Part shown: positions 1 to 9,516 of the stretch, piece by piece
Layout: each line of letters begins with the position of its first letter
Position numbering within the stretch: position 1 is the first letter of the stretch
NCBI GenBank assembly: GCA_024638845.1
Contig: JAHEJN010000001.1
Location: forward strand, 20,344 to 84,343
Length of the DNA stretch: 64,000 nucleotides
Source: Acidimicrobiales bacterium
GTDB taxonomy: Bacteria; Actinomycetota; Acidimicrobiia; Acidimicrobiales; JAHEJN01
Reading direction: 5' to 3'
Made by a program: the position numbers and the translations under genes
Notes under the pieces: model-generated
The model's database searches: none
The model's input: only the letters and a program-made list of their open reading frames with translations
What the model was told of the DNA's origin: nothing

Positions 1-1
1 C

Positions 2-856
2 GCCCGGGGCCTCGACGGTCTCGATCTCGAGGTGTTGACGGGTGAGGTGTTCGGGTTCCTCGGCCCCAACGGTGCTGGGAAGACCACGGCGATTCGCCTG
101 TTCGTCGATCTGATCCGGCCCACGAGCGGCGAGGCCACGGTTCTGGGCCTCGACCCTCGGTCCGACGGAGTCGAGCTCCGTCGCCGCCTGGGCTACCTGC
201 CGGGTGACTTCGTGGTCGACGGCCGCCAGAGCGGGCGGGAGCTGCTCACGTACCTGGCCAACCTCCGGGGTCGCGTTGCCGCGACCCGCATCGACGACCT
301 GGCCGAGCGGCTGGGCCTCGACACCACCCGCGAGGTGAAGACCCTCTCGCGCGGCAACCGCCAGAAGATCGGTGTGATCCAGGCGTTCATGCACGAGCCC
401 GAGCTCCTCGTGCTCGACGAGCCGACCAGTGGACTCGACCCCTTTCTGCAGGCCGAGTTCGTCGCGATGGCGCGCGAAGTCGCAGCCGAGGGAAGGACCG
501 TGTTCATGTCCTCGCACGTCATGAGCGAGGTGCAACGCTGCGCCGACCGGGTCGGGGTCATCCGCGCCGGCCGCCTCGTCACCGTCGAGAGCATCCACGA
601 GCTCGGACAGCGATCGGCGAGGCACGTCGAGGTGCTGTTCGCGGCGCCCGTGCCAGCAGAGGACTTCGCCGGCGTCTCGGGCCTGCGTGACGTCGCCGTC
701 GCGGGAAGTCGCCTCACCTGCCGTCTCGACGGGCCGGCCGACGAGCTGTTGAAAGCGATCGCTGCGCACCCGGTGATCACCATCACCGCCGAGGAACCCG
801 ACCTCACCGACGTGTTCTTCGAGTCATTCGACATCGGCCGGGACGATGCTGGCTGA
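2..856 (+). CDS. ABC transporter ATP-binding protein (5' end truncated by window start)
   Basis: Frame is open from base 2 (ARGLDGLDLEVLTGEVFGFLGPNGAGKTT); Walker A GPNGAGKTT, signature LSRGNRQK, Walker B LLVLDEPTSGLDP. Confidence 0.93.
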   Translation, partial: ARGLDGLDLEVLTGEVFGFLGPNGAGKTTAIRLFVDLIRPTSGEATVLGLDPRSDGVELRRRLGYLPGDFVVDGRQSGRELLTYLANLRGRVAATRIDDLAERLGLDTTREVKTLSRGNRQKIGVIQAFMHEPELLVLDEPTSGLDPFLQAEFVAMAREVAAEGRTVFMSSHVMSEVQRCADRVGVIRAGRLVTVESIHELGQRSARHVEVLFAAPVPAEDFAGVSGLRDVAVAGSRLTCRLDGPADELLKAIAAHPVITITAEEPDLTDVFFESFDIGRDDAG

Positions 857-1640
857 CTCCTTCACCAAATGGCTGTGGGACCGTCGCCGATCGATCGCCA
901 CCTGGACCGTCGCGGTCGCTGCGGTCGGTGGCTTCTACGCCGCCTTCTGGCCCACGATCGACAGTCCCGACATGCGCGACGCCATCGAGAACTACCCGAG
1001 CGGGCTGCTCGAGGCATTGAACTACACCGACATCGCCACCCCTTCGGGTTACCTGAGCGCCACGGTGTACGGACTCGTCGTCGCCGCGCTCGTGATCGTG
1101 TACTCGGTGTCGGCCGGGGCACGTCTGGTCGCCGGTGACGAGGAGGCAGGAACGCTCGACCTCGTCCTGGCTCACCCCCTGAGCCGGTCTCGACTGGCCC
1201 TCCAGCGCTACGCGGCGCTCGTGGTGAGCCTCGTCACGATCTCATCGGGTCTGCTGGTCGTGATCGTCGCGCTCGTGAAGCCCTTCGACCTGACCGGGAT
1301 CTCCTTCGGCGATCTGCTCGCCATGCACGTGCATCTCGTGTTGTTCGGCATGGTGTTCGGCGCCATGGCCTATGCCGCCGGCGCCGCCACAGGCCGCCGA
1401 GCCCCCGCCGTCGGTGGCGGCGCCCTCCTCGCCGTGTTCGGCTTCGCGGCCAACGGCATCCTCCCTCAGGTCGACGGACTGGAGTGGATCGACCGACTCT
1501 CGCCCTTCGCCTGGCTCAACGGTGGCGCGCCGTTGCAGAACGGTCTCCAGATCGTCGATCTGTCGATCATGGTCGTGCTCGTCGTCGTGCTGGTGGCCAC
1601 CGGCACCGTCGCCTTCGAGCGCCGCGACGTCAGTGTGTGA
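846..1640 (+). CDS. ABC-2 type transporter permease
   Basis: Overlaps the ATPase gene by 11 bp; six-TM-like hydrophobic profile; GDEEAGTLDLVLAHPLSRSRLALQR motif. Confidence 0.85.
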   Translation: MLADSFTKWLWDRRRSIATWTVAVAAVGGFYAAFWPTIDSPDMRDAIENYPSGLLEALNYTDIATPSGYLSATVYGLVVAALVIVYSVSAGARLVAGDEEAGTLDLVLAHPLSRSRLALQRYAALVVSLVTISSGLLVVIVALVKPFDLTGISFGDLLAMHVHLVLFGMVFGAMAYAAGAATGRRAPAVGGGALLAVFGFAANGILPQVDGLEWIDRLSPFAWLNGGAPLQNGLQIVDLSIMVVLVVVLVATGTVAFERRDVSV

Positions 1641-1693
1641 CCTCAGGAGCGCGAGCCGCGTGGGCCACGCCCGTCAGTGCCAGACTCGACACC

Positions 1694-2695
1694 GTGCGAC
1701 ATCCGGGGACTCGAATGGCAATGGCGTTGTGTCTGATGGTCACGTCGTGCTCGGCTTCGACTCTGGGCCTACCGGCCAGCACTCCGGAGCCGGTCGCGTC
1801 GGCGTCGACCGAGCCCACCACCAACCCGACCGCGACGCCGCCTGCGCCGGCTGCACCGGCCGAACCCACCGCCACGCCAGTGCCACCGCCACGGGCGATC
1901 ACGACCACCACCGGCGTCCCTGTGATCGTGCTCACCTCGGTCGGCGACAACCACGTGGTGCGCACACCGTGCGGCGACGAAGCCATCGTCGTGGGCGGCG
2001 AGCCCATCATCGGGCCACTGGTGGTGCTCGACCCCGGTCACGGTGGCGAGGCCGATCCGGGCGCCCTCGGTGCCAACGGTCTGCTCGAAGGCGCGCTCAA
2101 CCTCGACCTGGCCACGGCGGTGCAGGCGGAACTGACCACTCGAGACATCAACACCGCACTCACCCGCACCGGCGACTACCTCGTGCCCCTCGGTGTGCGC
2201 GCGGAGTTCGCCGACGATCTCGACGCCGAGCTCATGGTCTCGATCCACCACAACGCCCCCGCAGGCGATGCCTCCGACCGCCCCGGTACCGAGGTGTTCG
2301 TGCAGACCGGATCCGACGAGTCGGCCCGCCTCGGAGGACTGCTGTACGAGGAGGTGACGGCTGCGTTGGGCGCGTTCGACGTGGCGTGGACCACCGCGCC
2401 CGATGCCGGGGTGTTGCGGACGCTGGTCGAGGGTGGAACCGATGCCTATGGCATCATCCGACGCCCGGCCACCCCCACCGCGCTCGTCGAGCTCGGTTAC
2501 ATCGCCAACCCGGCCGAAGCCGAGCTGTTCGCCACCGAGGAGTACATCTCGACCGCCACCGAAGCACTGGCTGACGCGATCGAGGCCTTTCTCACCACCG
2601 ATCGAGCGGGCACGGGCTTTGTCGCTGACCCCCGCATCTTTCGGCCCGATCCCGCCCCCGGCGCCGACGTGTGCATCGACCCACCCCTGCGATGA
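1694..2695 (+). CDS. N-acetylmuramoyl-L-alanine amidase (Amidase_3 family), probable lipoprotein
   Basis: VVLDPGHGGEADPGA, HHNAPAGD and ELGYIANPAEA motifs; lipobox-like MVTSC near N-terminus; start GTG 1694 or ATG 1715 inside ORF 1484-2695. Confidence 0.85.
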   Translation: MRHPGTRMAMALCLMVTSCSASTLGLPASTPEPVASASTEPTTNPTATPPAPAAPAEPTATPVPPPRAITTTTGVPVIVLTSVGDNHVVRTPCGDEAIVVGGEPIIGPLVVLDPGHGGEADPGALGANGLLEGALNLDLATAVQAELTTRDINTALTRTGDYLVPLGVRAEFADDLDAELMVSIHHNAPAGDASDRPGTEVFVQTGSDESARLGGLLYEEVTAALGAFDVAWTTAPDAGVLRTLVEGGTDAYGIIRRPATPTALVELGYIANPAEAELFATEEYISTATEALADAIEAFLTTDRAGTGFVADPRIFRPDPAPGADVCIDPPLR

Positions 2696-3819
2696 TGCTG
2701 ACCCTGGCCGAGTACGACATCGACCCTGCCCACGGCTTCGCTCCTGGCGTCGACCCGCTCGAGCACCTCCCGGCCGACTTCGCCATTCTCGACGAGGTGG
2801 CGGCGGACCTGTCGACCCTGATGCGCAACGGTCGCATCGCCGACGCCGTCGGTGACCTCGGCGAGCTCGACGTCGACTCGTTGGGCTCGACCCTCGAACG
2901 GGAACGGGCCCTGCTGTTGATGACCGTCCTCACCAACGCCTACGTCTGGTCGGCCGACCGGCCGCGGCTGCGCATCCCCCACCCGTTGGCGGTGCCGTTG
3001 TGCACCTTGGCCGACGCCATGGGACGACCTCCGATCGTGCACTACGGATGCATGTCGCTGCGGAACTGGCGGCGGGTCGACCGGTCGCTTCCGCTCAGCT
3101 CCGACAATGCCGCGATGCTCGCCCAGTTCCACGGCGGGGTCGACGAGACCTGGTTCTTCATCTCCGCGCTCGGCGTGGAGCTCGCCGGCGCCCCTCTGCT
3201 GCCGCACGTGAGCGCCGCCGTCACCAGCTCGGGCGACGGATCCGACGGCGACCTCACCGAGGTGTTGCACTCGATCGCCGAGGCCATGGGGCCGGTGTAC
3301 GCGGCAACCGGGCGCACCTACGAGTGGTGCGATCCCCACGTCTTCTACCATCGCATCCGCCCCTACGTGGCCGGCTGGCCCGAGCCCGGCGTGGTCTATG
3401 AGGGCGTCTCCGACGAACCCCGCATCTACATCGGAGGCTCGGCCGCCCAGAGCTCGCTCATCCAGGCGATGGATGCTCTGGTCTCGGTGCACCACCCCGC
3501 TGATACCACCGGCGCATACCTGGCCGAGATGCGCACCTACATGCCGCCACCGCACCGTTGCTTCGTCGAGGACGTCACTGCCCAGTCGCGAGTGCGAGAG
3601 CGGGCGCTGGTCGGCGGGGCCGGGCTGGCCGCGGCCTTCGACGACGTCGTCCACCAGATCGAGCGCTTCCGCGGGCTGCACATGCGTCTCGCCCACGACT
3701 ACATCGCGGTGCCCTCGGGCATGGACGCCAACGCCAAGGGCACCGGAGGCACCGACTTCGGCGAGTTCCTGCGCCAGACCCGAGCCGACACCACGAGAAC
3801 CAGGGTCGGGCAGGACTGA
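2692..3819 (+). CDS. Indoleamine 2,3-dioxygenase-like heme protein
   Basis: IDO-family features: LAVPLCTLADAMGRPPIVHYGCMSLRNW, HGGVDETWFF, GGSAAQSSLIQAMDALVSVHH; ATG overlaps stop of upstream amidase gene. Confidence 0.75.
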   Translation: MMLTLAEYDIDPAHGFAPGVDPLEHLPADFAILDEVAADLSTLMRNGRIADAVGDLGELDVDSLGSTLERERALLLMTVLTNAYVWSADRPRLRIPHPLAVPLCTLADAMGRPPIVHYGCMSLRNWRRVDRSLPLSSDNAAMLAQFHGGVDETWFFISALGVELAGAPLLPHVSAAVTSSGDGSDGDLTEVLHSIAEAMGPVYAATGRTYEWCDPHVFYHRIRPYVAGWPEPGVVYEGVSDEPRIYIGGSAAQSSLIQAMDALVSVHHPADTTGAYLAEMRTYMPPPHRCFVEDVTAQSRVRERALVGGAGLAAAFDDVVHQIERFRGLHMRLAHDYIAVPSGMDANAKGTGGTDFGEFLRQTRADTTRTRVGQD

Positions 3820-3853
3820 TTCGGCTGTCACACCCCGTCGTTACGGTCGGGGT

Positions 3854-5152
3854 ATGGAAGCGGTCGGCGACAACCAGCGGGACAACCGGGCGAACGAGGC
3901 CTTCGAGCAGATCGTCGCGGGCCTCGATGCACTGCTCGCGGCCGGTCTGACACCGCGTAATCGCGACGATGCCGAAGCGTGGATCCGATCTCTCGAACAC
4001 GTCGGCCGCCGCGTCGACGCCGCCAGGGTCGAGCTGCTGGCCGAGATCCACGACGCCGGCTGGCATCGCCACGACGGCCACGCGTCGGGTCGAGCGATGA
4101 TCGAGGTCGTCGCCGATCTGTCGGTCCGCGAATCCGGAAGCCGTGAACGGGTGCGCAAGATCGTGGTCGAGTTGCCCGAGGTCGCCCGGGCCTTCCGCGA
4201 GGGTCGCATGACCGCCCAGCACCTCGGCGTGCTCGGCCGGCTGCGCAGCAAACGAGCCGTGCGTTTCGCGATGTGGGACCGCCAGGCGTGGTTCGTCGAG
4301 CAGGCCGGCACCCGGCGCTTCGCCGACTACGAGCGCGCCGTGCTCACCTGGGCGCGCCTGGTGGACAGTGCCGACAACGCCAGCCAGCGAGCCCACGAGA
4401 CCCGCCACTTCCGCATGCGGCAGGACCCCCTCGACGGAACGTGGGCGCTCACCGGCTCGTGTGGTGCAGGCCAGGGTGCGATGGTCGACCAGATTCTGCG
4501 GGCCTACGCCGAGGCCGAGCTCCAGGCCGACCGCGAGAAGGTACGGGCCGAGCACGGCGAAGGGGCCGTCGTTCCCCTCCCCCGGTCGGCCGCGCAACGA
4601 GCCCTCGATGCACTCACGCAGATCTTCCTCGATGCCGTCGGCGCCCCCGGGTCGGCGGCGGACAACGTCGTCCACAACATCGTGTGGTCTCGCGACACCT
4701 TCGAAACGGCGTTGGCCGCCATCGAGCGAGACGAATCACCCTCGTTCGATGTCGACACGTATCGGTGCGAGACGATCGACGGTGTTCCACTCGACCCGAC
4801 CGAGGCCGCGGTGCAGTCGCTGGTCGACGCTGCGCGCCGGGTGGTGCTCGACGCCTCCGGCACGGTGATCGATCTCGGCCGGGCCCGCTTCTTCACCGGC
4901 CACGCACGCGTCGCCGCTCTGTTGCATTCCACCCAGTGCATCTGGCCTGGCTGCCGCGTGCCGTCGTCGTCTTGTCAGGTCGACCACCTGGTCGAACACC
5001 GACACGGGGGCAGAACCTGCCCCGGCAACGGGGCGCCACTGTGTGGGAGACACAACCGGCACAAGACCAACCACGGCTTCACCGTGCAGGCCGACCCCAC
5101 CCGCCCCGGCGCCTACCAGGTCACCAGAAGCAACGGCACCCTCGTGGCCTGA
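3854..5152 (+). CDS. DUF222 / 13E12-type HNH endonuclease domain protein
   Basis: N-terminal DUF222-like helical region; C-terminal HNH: CIWPGCRVPSSSCQVDHLVEHRHGGRTCPGNGAPLCGRHNRHKT. Confidence 0.88.
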   Translation: MEAVGDNQRDNRANEAFEQIVAGLDALLAAGLTPRNRDDAEAWIRSLEHVGRRVDAARVELLAEIHDAGWHRHDGHASGRAMIEVVADLSVRESGSRERVRKIVVELPEVARAFREGRMTAQHLGVLGRLRSKRAVRFAMWDRQAWFVEQAGTRRFADYERAVLTWARLVDSADNASQRAHETRHFRMRQDPLDGTWALTGSCGAGQGAMVDQILRAYAEAELQADREKVRAEHGEGAVVPLPRSAAQRALDALTQIFLDAVGAPGSAADNVVHNIVWSRDTFETALAAIERDESPSFDVDTYRCETIDGVPLDPTEAAVQSLVDAARRVVLDASGTVIDLGRARFFTGHARVAALLHSTQCIWPGCRVPSSSCQVDHLVEHRHGGRTCPGNGAPLCGRHNRHKTNHGFTVQADPTRPGAYQVTRSNGTLVA

Positions 5153-5174
5153 TCATGCGCCGTTGCGCGATCAG
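5149..5174. terminator. Probable bidirectional terminator hairpin
   Basis: CTGATC(AT)GCGC-CGTT-GCGCGATCAG between convergent genes; the stop codons of both genes lie in the stem. Confidence 0.6.
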
Positions 5175-7846
5175 AAGCCGTACGAGGCCGTCAACGAGAC
5201 GAAGTCGCGGTCTGTGCGCTGGTGCACGGTGTACGCACTCGCCGCCTTGATCCTGGGCGAGGCGTCGTCGGGAGTCGACGACGGGATCGCGTCGAAAACG
5301 TTGACGACGAAACGGCCTGATCCCGTCGACAGGTCGACCCGGGCCTGCCCGTCGGCGCCGAAGCTCGCGACCGGCAGCTGGCCCATCAGCTCGTACAGAT
5401 CGGGTAGTTCGCCATCCGGGACGAACACGAAGCCGGTGGGTACGACCACCTGATGCTCGCCCCCGGCCGGGAGTCGCCAGGTGCCGTTCGGCTGGGGCTC
5501 CAGGGTTGCGAGGTCGGTGAGCTGGTACACGCGACCGGGCATGCCGACGTAGGCCGACGCGGGCTGGTCGGGAACGAGCGGCATGAGCGCCGAGAACAGC
5601 AGCTCGATCTCGTCGATCTGGAGCGGGCGGTCGAAGCTCACCCCCAGAGTGTCGAGGTCGTCGGGGAACTCCCGGAAGAACTCCGCCGTGGAGGCATAGC
5701 GGCTCGTCGGGATCGGACCCGCCGACAGCAAGGGCAACCGCGAGTGGAGATGCGTCCAGAAGAAGCCGAACTCGGTGTCGCTGAGGCCCGGCTCGAAGTA
5801 CCGCAGTGCGAGCCCGAACCGTCCGTCGCTAGCGGCCTGTCCGGGCAGCCCCGGTACGACGTCGATCGGCACCCGAACCGCCGTCTGCGTGATCGCGGCC
5901 TGGTCGAGACCCGTTCGCGGGCCGAGGAGTCGGGTGGCCGTCATCTGGTACTCCAGGACATCTGCTCGATGCAACTTCTCGGCGACCTCTGATCCGAACG
6001 CGGCAGGACAGGCCACGAGCACCGGGTCACGGTTCTCGTAGGTGGCTGCGAAGCCGACCCATGGCGCACCGAGGTCGTCGGCCGGGCCGAGCATCCAGAC
6101 CTGAGCGCCGACGACGCCGAACGAGGTGTCGATCTCCGCGGCACCTGCCTCGTCGAAGCCCGACCAGTCGAGATGGGCGAGCGTCTGGCCGAGGTCGAAG
6201 TCCGGGCTGTCGCTCTCGAACCTGATGATGCGTGGCGTCCAGTCGACCCCGGCGAACTGCCACCTCCCGCCCCCACCGAAGCCGATCTCGCCCCACGGCA
6301 CCGCGCGAGCACCGAGCTCGCCGACGACGGTGTGCGGCGCCGACCAGATATCGCCCGCCGAGAAGTTCAGCGCTCCGTTGTCGTAGTTCGTGGCGAACTG
6401 CCGCGGGAGGAACACGGGCCCGCCCCCTGGCGACGCGAAGTCGTTCACCGACAGGAAGCTCCCCTCGGGCTCGATCTCAGTGTGGCGGAACACGAACTCA
6501 TAGAACGCGTCCGCCGAAGGCACCTCATCCATGGATCGGGGATCCATGGATTGGGGCCGGAGTCCCTCGCGGAGCTCCGCTCCTGCGATGCGAAGGCGAT
6601 CCAAGTCGGTGGACTTGGCGGCGATGCGCCCGCGCGGCAAGAGCACGATTCTTGCCGACAGATCATCGAGGTCGGGGCCGGCGGCTGGCACGGCAGTCCC
6701 ACCCGGTTCGACCTCCGTGGCACCGGCCGCGATCTCCTCGAGCGTGCCGTCGGGCCGTCGGCGGACCCTTCTGAACACGACGTACGCGCCGGCGGCGGTC
6801 ACGATCACGATCGGGACGATGATCACGGCAGGGTTGAGGCCACCGCCGCCATTCTCCTCGTCCGGTGCGCCTGCTGCTTGTTGCGGCGCTGCGTTCTCGG
6901 CCGGCGGGTCCTCGACAATCGACTCCTCGGGCGGCGGCACGACCTCGCCCGACTCCTCGGGCGGCTGGTCCTCCGGGGGCGGTTCTGCGGCCAGCTGCTC
7001 GGCCTCGACCGGAACCGGTGGCGCGGCTGCCGCCAGCTGCTCGCAGATCCTCACGATCTCGGGGTCGTCGGCTCGATCGCGGACCTCCTGGAGCGTGATC
7101 GGGTCGGCCGGGTCGAAGCCGATCGCCTCCGTGGCCTGGAAGCGGATCGGGCCATCGCCGTCGGTGGTGGCGATGGCCACTGCGGTCGTCGCCGTCGCAT
7201 CCACTGTGAACACGCCGGTGATGAACTGGTCGTCCACGACCGTTCGGAGGATGCCGTTCGGATTGCCGAAGTCCGCGCCGCTGCCGTCGTCCAGGGCCTG
7301 GCCGAAGCCGAAGATGTTCACGCCCTCCTGACATGCCGGCGCTCGCGTCAGCGTGTTGAAGCCCTCGCTGGGATCCTTGACCAGGCCCGGTGCGATCCCG
7401 AAAACCGGCAGGTCGGCGCGGCCCCCCGTGTACACCGTGACGTCCTGGTACCCGGTACAGCCGTCGACGAACTGGTTCGCCCCGGCGAGGGTGAGGCCGA
7501 CCCGGAGCACGCTCTCGAAGAAGGGCCCGTCGCCCGATGCGAGCGTCTCGACGCCGCCGGCGAGCGAACCCGCCTCGAGCAGCGAGACCAGCTCCGGACC
7601 CGAGATCGCGACGGTCGACGCCCCGAAGCCTGTGAGGTCATATCCCCCGACGGGGCCATCGACGGTGCCACCGCCGAACGGGTCCATGTTCTCGGCCGCT
7701 ACCACGTCGCCCATCCGCTCGATGCCGATCGCGGCCGCGACCTTCAAGTCGTCGGCTGTCCACTCCTCTTGGGCGCCGGCCGGCGGGGCCAGCAAGAAAC
7801 CGAGCGTCAGGACCACTGCTATGACCATTGCCCCGACCCGGTTCAT
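5171..7846 (-). CDS. Large secreted/membrane-anchored protein of unknown function
   Basis: Signal peptide MNRVGAMVIAVVLTLGFLLAPPAGAQ; P/E-rich linker; TM AVIIVPIVIVTAAGAYVVF followed by RRVRRRP; ~500-aa C-terminal region with no family recognised. Confidence 0.8.
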   Translation of the reverse strand: MNRVGAMVIAVVLTLGFLLAPPAGAQEEWTADDLKVAAAIGIERMGDVVAAENMDPFGGGTVDGPVGGYDLTGFGASTVAISGPELVSLLEAGSLAGGVETLASGDGPFFESVLRVGLTLAGANQFVDGCTGYQDVTVYTGGRADLPVFGIAPGLVKDPSEGFNTLTRAPACQEGVNIFGFGQALDDGSGADFGNPNGILRTVVDDQFITGVFTVDATATTAVAIATTDGDGPIRFQATEAIGFDPADPITLQEVRDRADDPEIVRICEQLAAAAPPVPVEAEQLAAEPPPEDQPPEESGEVVPPPEESIVEDPPAENAAPQQAAGAPDEENGGGGLNPAVIIVPIVIVTAAGAYVVFRRVRRRPDGTLEEIAAGATEVEPGGTAVPAAGPDLDDLSARIVLLPRGRIAAKSTDLDRLRIAGAELREGLRPQSMDPRSMDEVPSADAFYEFVFRHTEIEPEGSFLSVNDFASPGGGPVFLPRQFATNYDNGALNFSAGDIWSAPHTVVGELGARAVPWGEIGFGGGGRWQFAGVDWTPRIIRFESDSPDFDLGQTLAHLDWSGFDEAGAAEIDTSFGVVGAQVWMLGPADDLGAPWVGFAATYENRDPVLVACPAAFGSEVAEKLHRADVLEYQMTATRLLGPRTGLDQAAITQTAVRVPIDVVPGLPGQAASDGRFGLALRYFEPGLSDTEFGFFWTHLHSRLPLLSAGPIPTSRYASTAEFFREFPDDLDTLGVSFDRPLQIDEIELLFSALMPLVPDQPASAYVGMPGRVYQLTDLATLEPQPNGTWRLPAGGEHQVVVPTGFVFVPDGELPDLYELMGQLPVASFGADGQARVDLSTGSGRFVVNVFDAIPSSTPDDASPRIKAASAYTVHQRTDRDFVSLTASYGF

Positions 7847-7935
7847 GCGAACCCCACTCCCACGATCGATGTGAACGTCCATCAGTCCTCTATCACGAAG
7901 TCCGGCATCGAAGCAGTTTGTGGAATGCTGAGAAC

Positions 7936-8658
7936 ATGACCGACTACGGCGATCTCTCGGCCCTGCTCGTCAATTGTTCCATCAAGGCCGACTCCGCTGG
8001 ATCCCACACGCAACGGCTCATCGACCGCGCCGCCGGCATCATGCGCGACGAGGGCGTTGCCGTCGACACCTTGTACGCGCTCGACCATCGCATCGCCTTC
8101 GGCATGGAGGAGGATCTCGGCGACACCTTCGGCTTCACCGATGAGTGGCCGTCGATCCAGGACAAGATCATGGCCGCCGACATCCTGGTGCTCGGGTCAC
8201 CGATCTGGCTGGGGGTTATGTCGAGCGTGGCCGCGCTGGTGATCGAGCGCATGTACGCCTACAGCGGCCACACCAACGACAAGGGCCAGTACCTCTACTA
8301 CGGCAAGACCGCTGGATGCATCGTCACCGGCAACGAGGACGGCGTGAAGGCGGTGTCACGCGACGTGCTGTACGCCATGCAACACATCGGTTACACGATT
8401 CCGCCCCAGGCCGACTGTGGGTGGATCGGCGAGATCGGCCCCGGAGCCAGCTACGGCGATCCGGGCGAGGACGGTGCCCGGCCAGTCGGCTACGAGAGCG
8501 AGTTCACCAACAAGAACACCACCTTCATGGTGTGGAATCTCCTCCACCTGGCCCGCATGCTCAAGGACGCCGGCGGCATCCCGGCGGTGGGCAACACCCG
8601 GGCCCACTGGCGTGAGGTGACCAATGCCGCCGATCAGACGATCGAACCGGTTGGCTGA
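7936..8658 (+). CDS. Flavodoxin-like / NADPH-dependent FMN reductase family protein
   Basis: ALLVNCSIKADSAGSHTQRLIDRAA, ADILVLGSPIWLGVMSS, GKTAGCIVTGNEDG. Confidence 0.85.
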   Translation: MTDYGDLSALLVNCSIKADSAGSHTQRLIDRAAGIMRDEGVAVDTLYALDHRIAFGMEEDLGDTFGFTDEWPSIQDKIMAADILVLGSPIWLGVMSSVAALVIERMYAYSGHTNDKGQYLYYGKTAGCIVTGNEDGVKAVSRDVLYAMQHIGYTIPPQADCGWIGEIGPGASYGDPGEDGARPVGYESEFTNKNTTFMVWNLLHLARMLKDAGGIPAVGNTRAHWREVTNAADQTIEPVG

Positions 8659-8667
8659 TCCGGTCAC

Positions 8668-9516
8668 GTGAAGACCTTCCTCGCACGCATCGACGCGTTC
8701 CAGCAACGACACCGGCCTCTTTCCTTCACCTACGGCGTGATCAAGAACTTCAGCGACGACCGTGGCGGCCGGCTCGCCGCGGTGGTGGCGTACTACGGCT
8801 TCTTCAGCGTCTTTCCCGCGCTGTTGGCCTTGGTGTCGCTGTCGGGTTTCCTCCTCGAGAGCAAGCCCGAATGGCGCGAAGACATCGTCGACTCGGCGCT
8901 GAGTGGATTCCCGGTGATCGGGCCGACCATCGCCGACAAGTCACTTGCCGGATCGGGGCTCGGCCTCGTCATCGGCCTCGGCACTGCCCTCTGGGCGGGG
9001 ATCGGCGCGATGACCGCCGCCCAACACGCCCTGAACGAGGTTTGGGACGTCCCCCTCGCCGATCGACCCAACGCCGCGACGTCACGTCTACGCGGCCTGC
9101 TGATGCTCAGCGTGTTCGGCGCTGGTCTCGTGGTCGCCACTGTCCTCACCAATGTCGTCGCTCGCCTCGGACTCCCCGGTACCGCCCGGATCGCAATCAC
9201 CGTGGGCAACCTCGTGGTGAGCGTCGGGATTGCGTGGCTGGCGTTCCAGATCCTCACCGCTCGACACCTGACCTGGAAGGATCAGTGGCCAGGTGCAGTG
9301 TTCGCCGGCGCGGGCACGCTGCTGCTGCAGAACCTCGGCTCGGCCCTGGTGGCTCGCTACGTCGAGAACGCGAGCGACACCTACGGCACCTTCGCCGTTG
9401 TGATCGGTCTTCTCGCCTGGTTCCATCTCCTGGCCCAGGTGAATCTCTACGGAGCCGAGATCAACGTCGTGAGGAATCGAGGCTGCTGGCCGCGATCACT
9501 CCTGGAGAAGCGCTGA
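8668..9516 (+). CDS. YihY/virulence factor BrkB family membrane protein
   Basis: RGGRLAAVVAYYGFFSVFPALLALVSLSGF; multiple TM helices; LLAWFHLLAQVNLYGAEIN near the C-terminus; GTG start. Confidence 0.87.
   Translation: MKTFLARIDAFQQRHRPLSFTYGVIKNFSDDRGGRLAAVVAYYGFFSVFPALLALVSLSGFLLESKPEWREDIVDSALSGFPVIGPTIADKSLAGSGLGLVIGLGTALWAGIGAMTAAQHALNEVWDVPLADRPNAATSRLRGLLMLSVFGAGLVVATVLTNVVARLGLPGTARIAITVGNLVVSVGIAWLAFQILTARHLTWKDQWPGAVFAGAGTLLLQNLGSALVARYVENASDTYGTFAVVIGLLAWFHLLAQVNLYGAEINVVRNRGCWPRSLLEKR

Noticed and set aside
1372-2574. 400-aa plus-strand ORF overlapping permease and amidase
   Set aside because: Arg/Ser/Pro-rich off-frame translation over two well-supported genes.
6173-7939. 588-aa plus-strand ORF
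   Set aside because: Antisense to the large minus-strand secreted protein, whose signal peptide and TM give stronger coding evidence.
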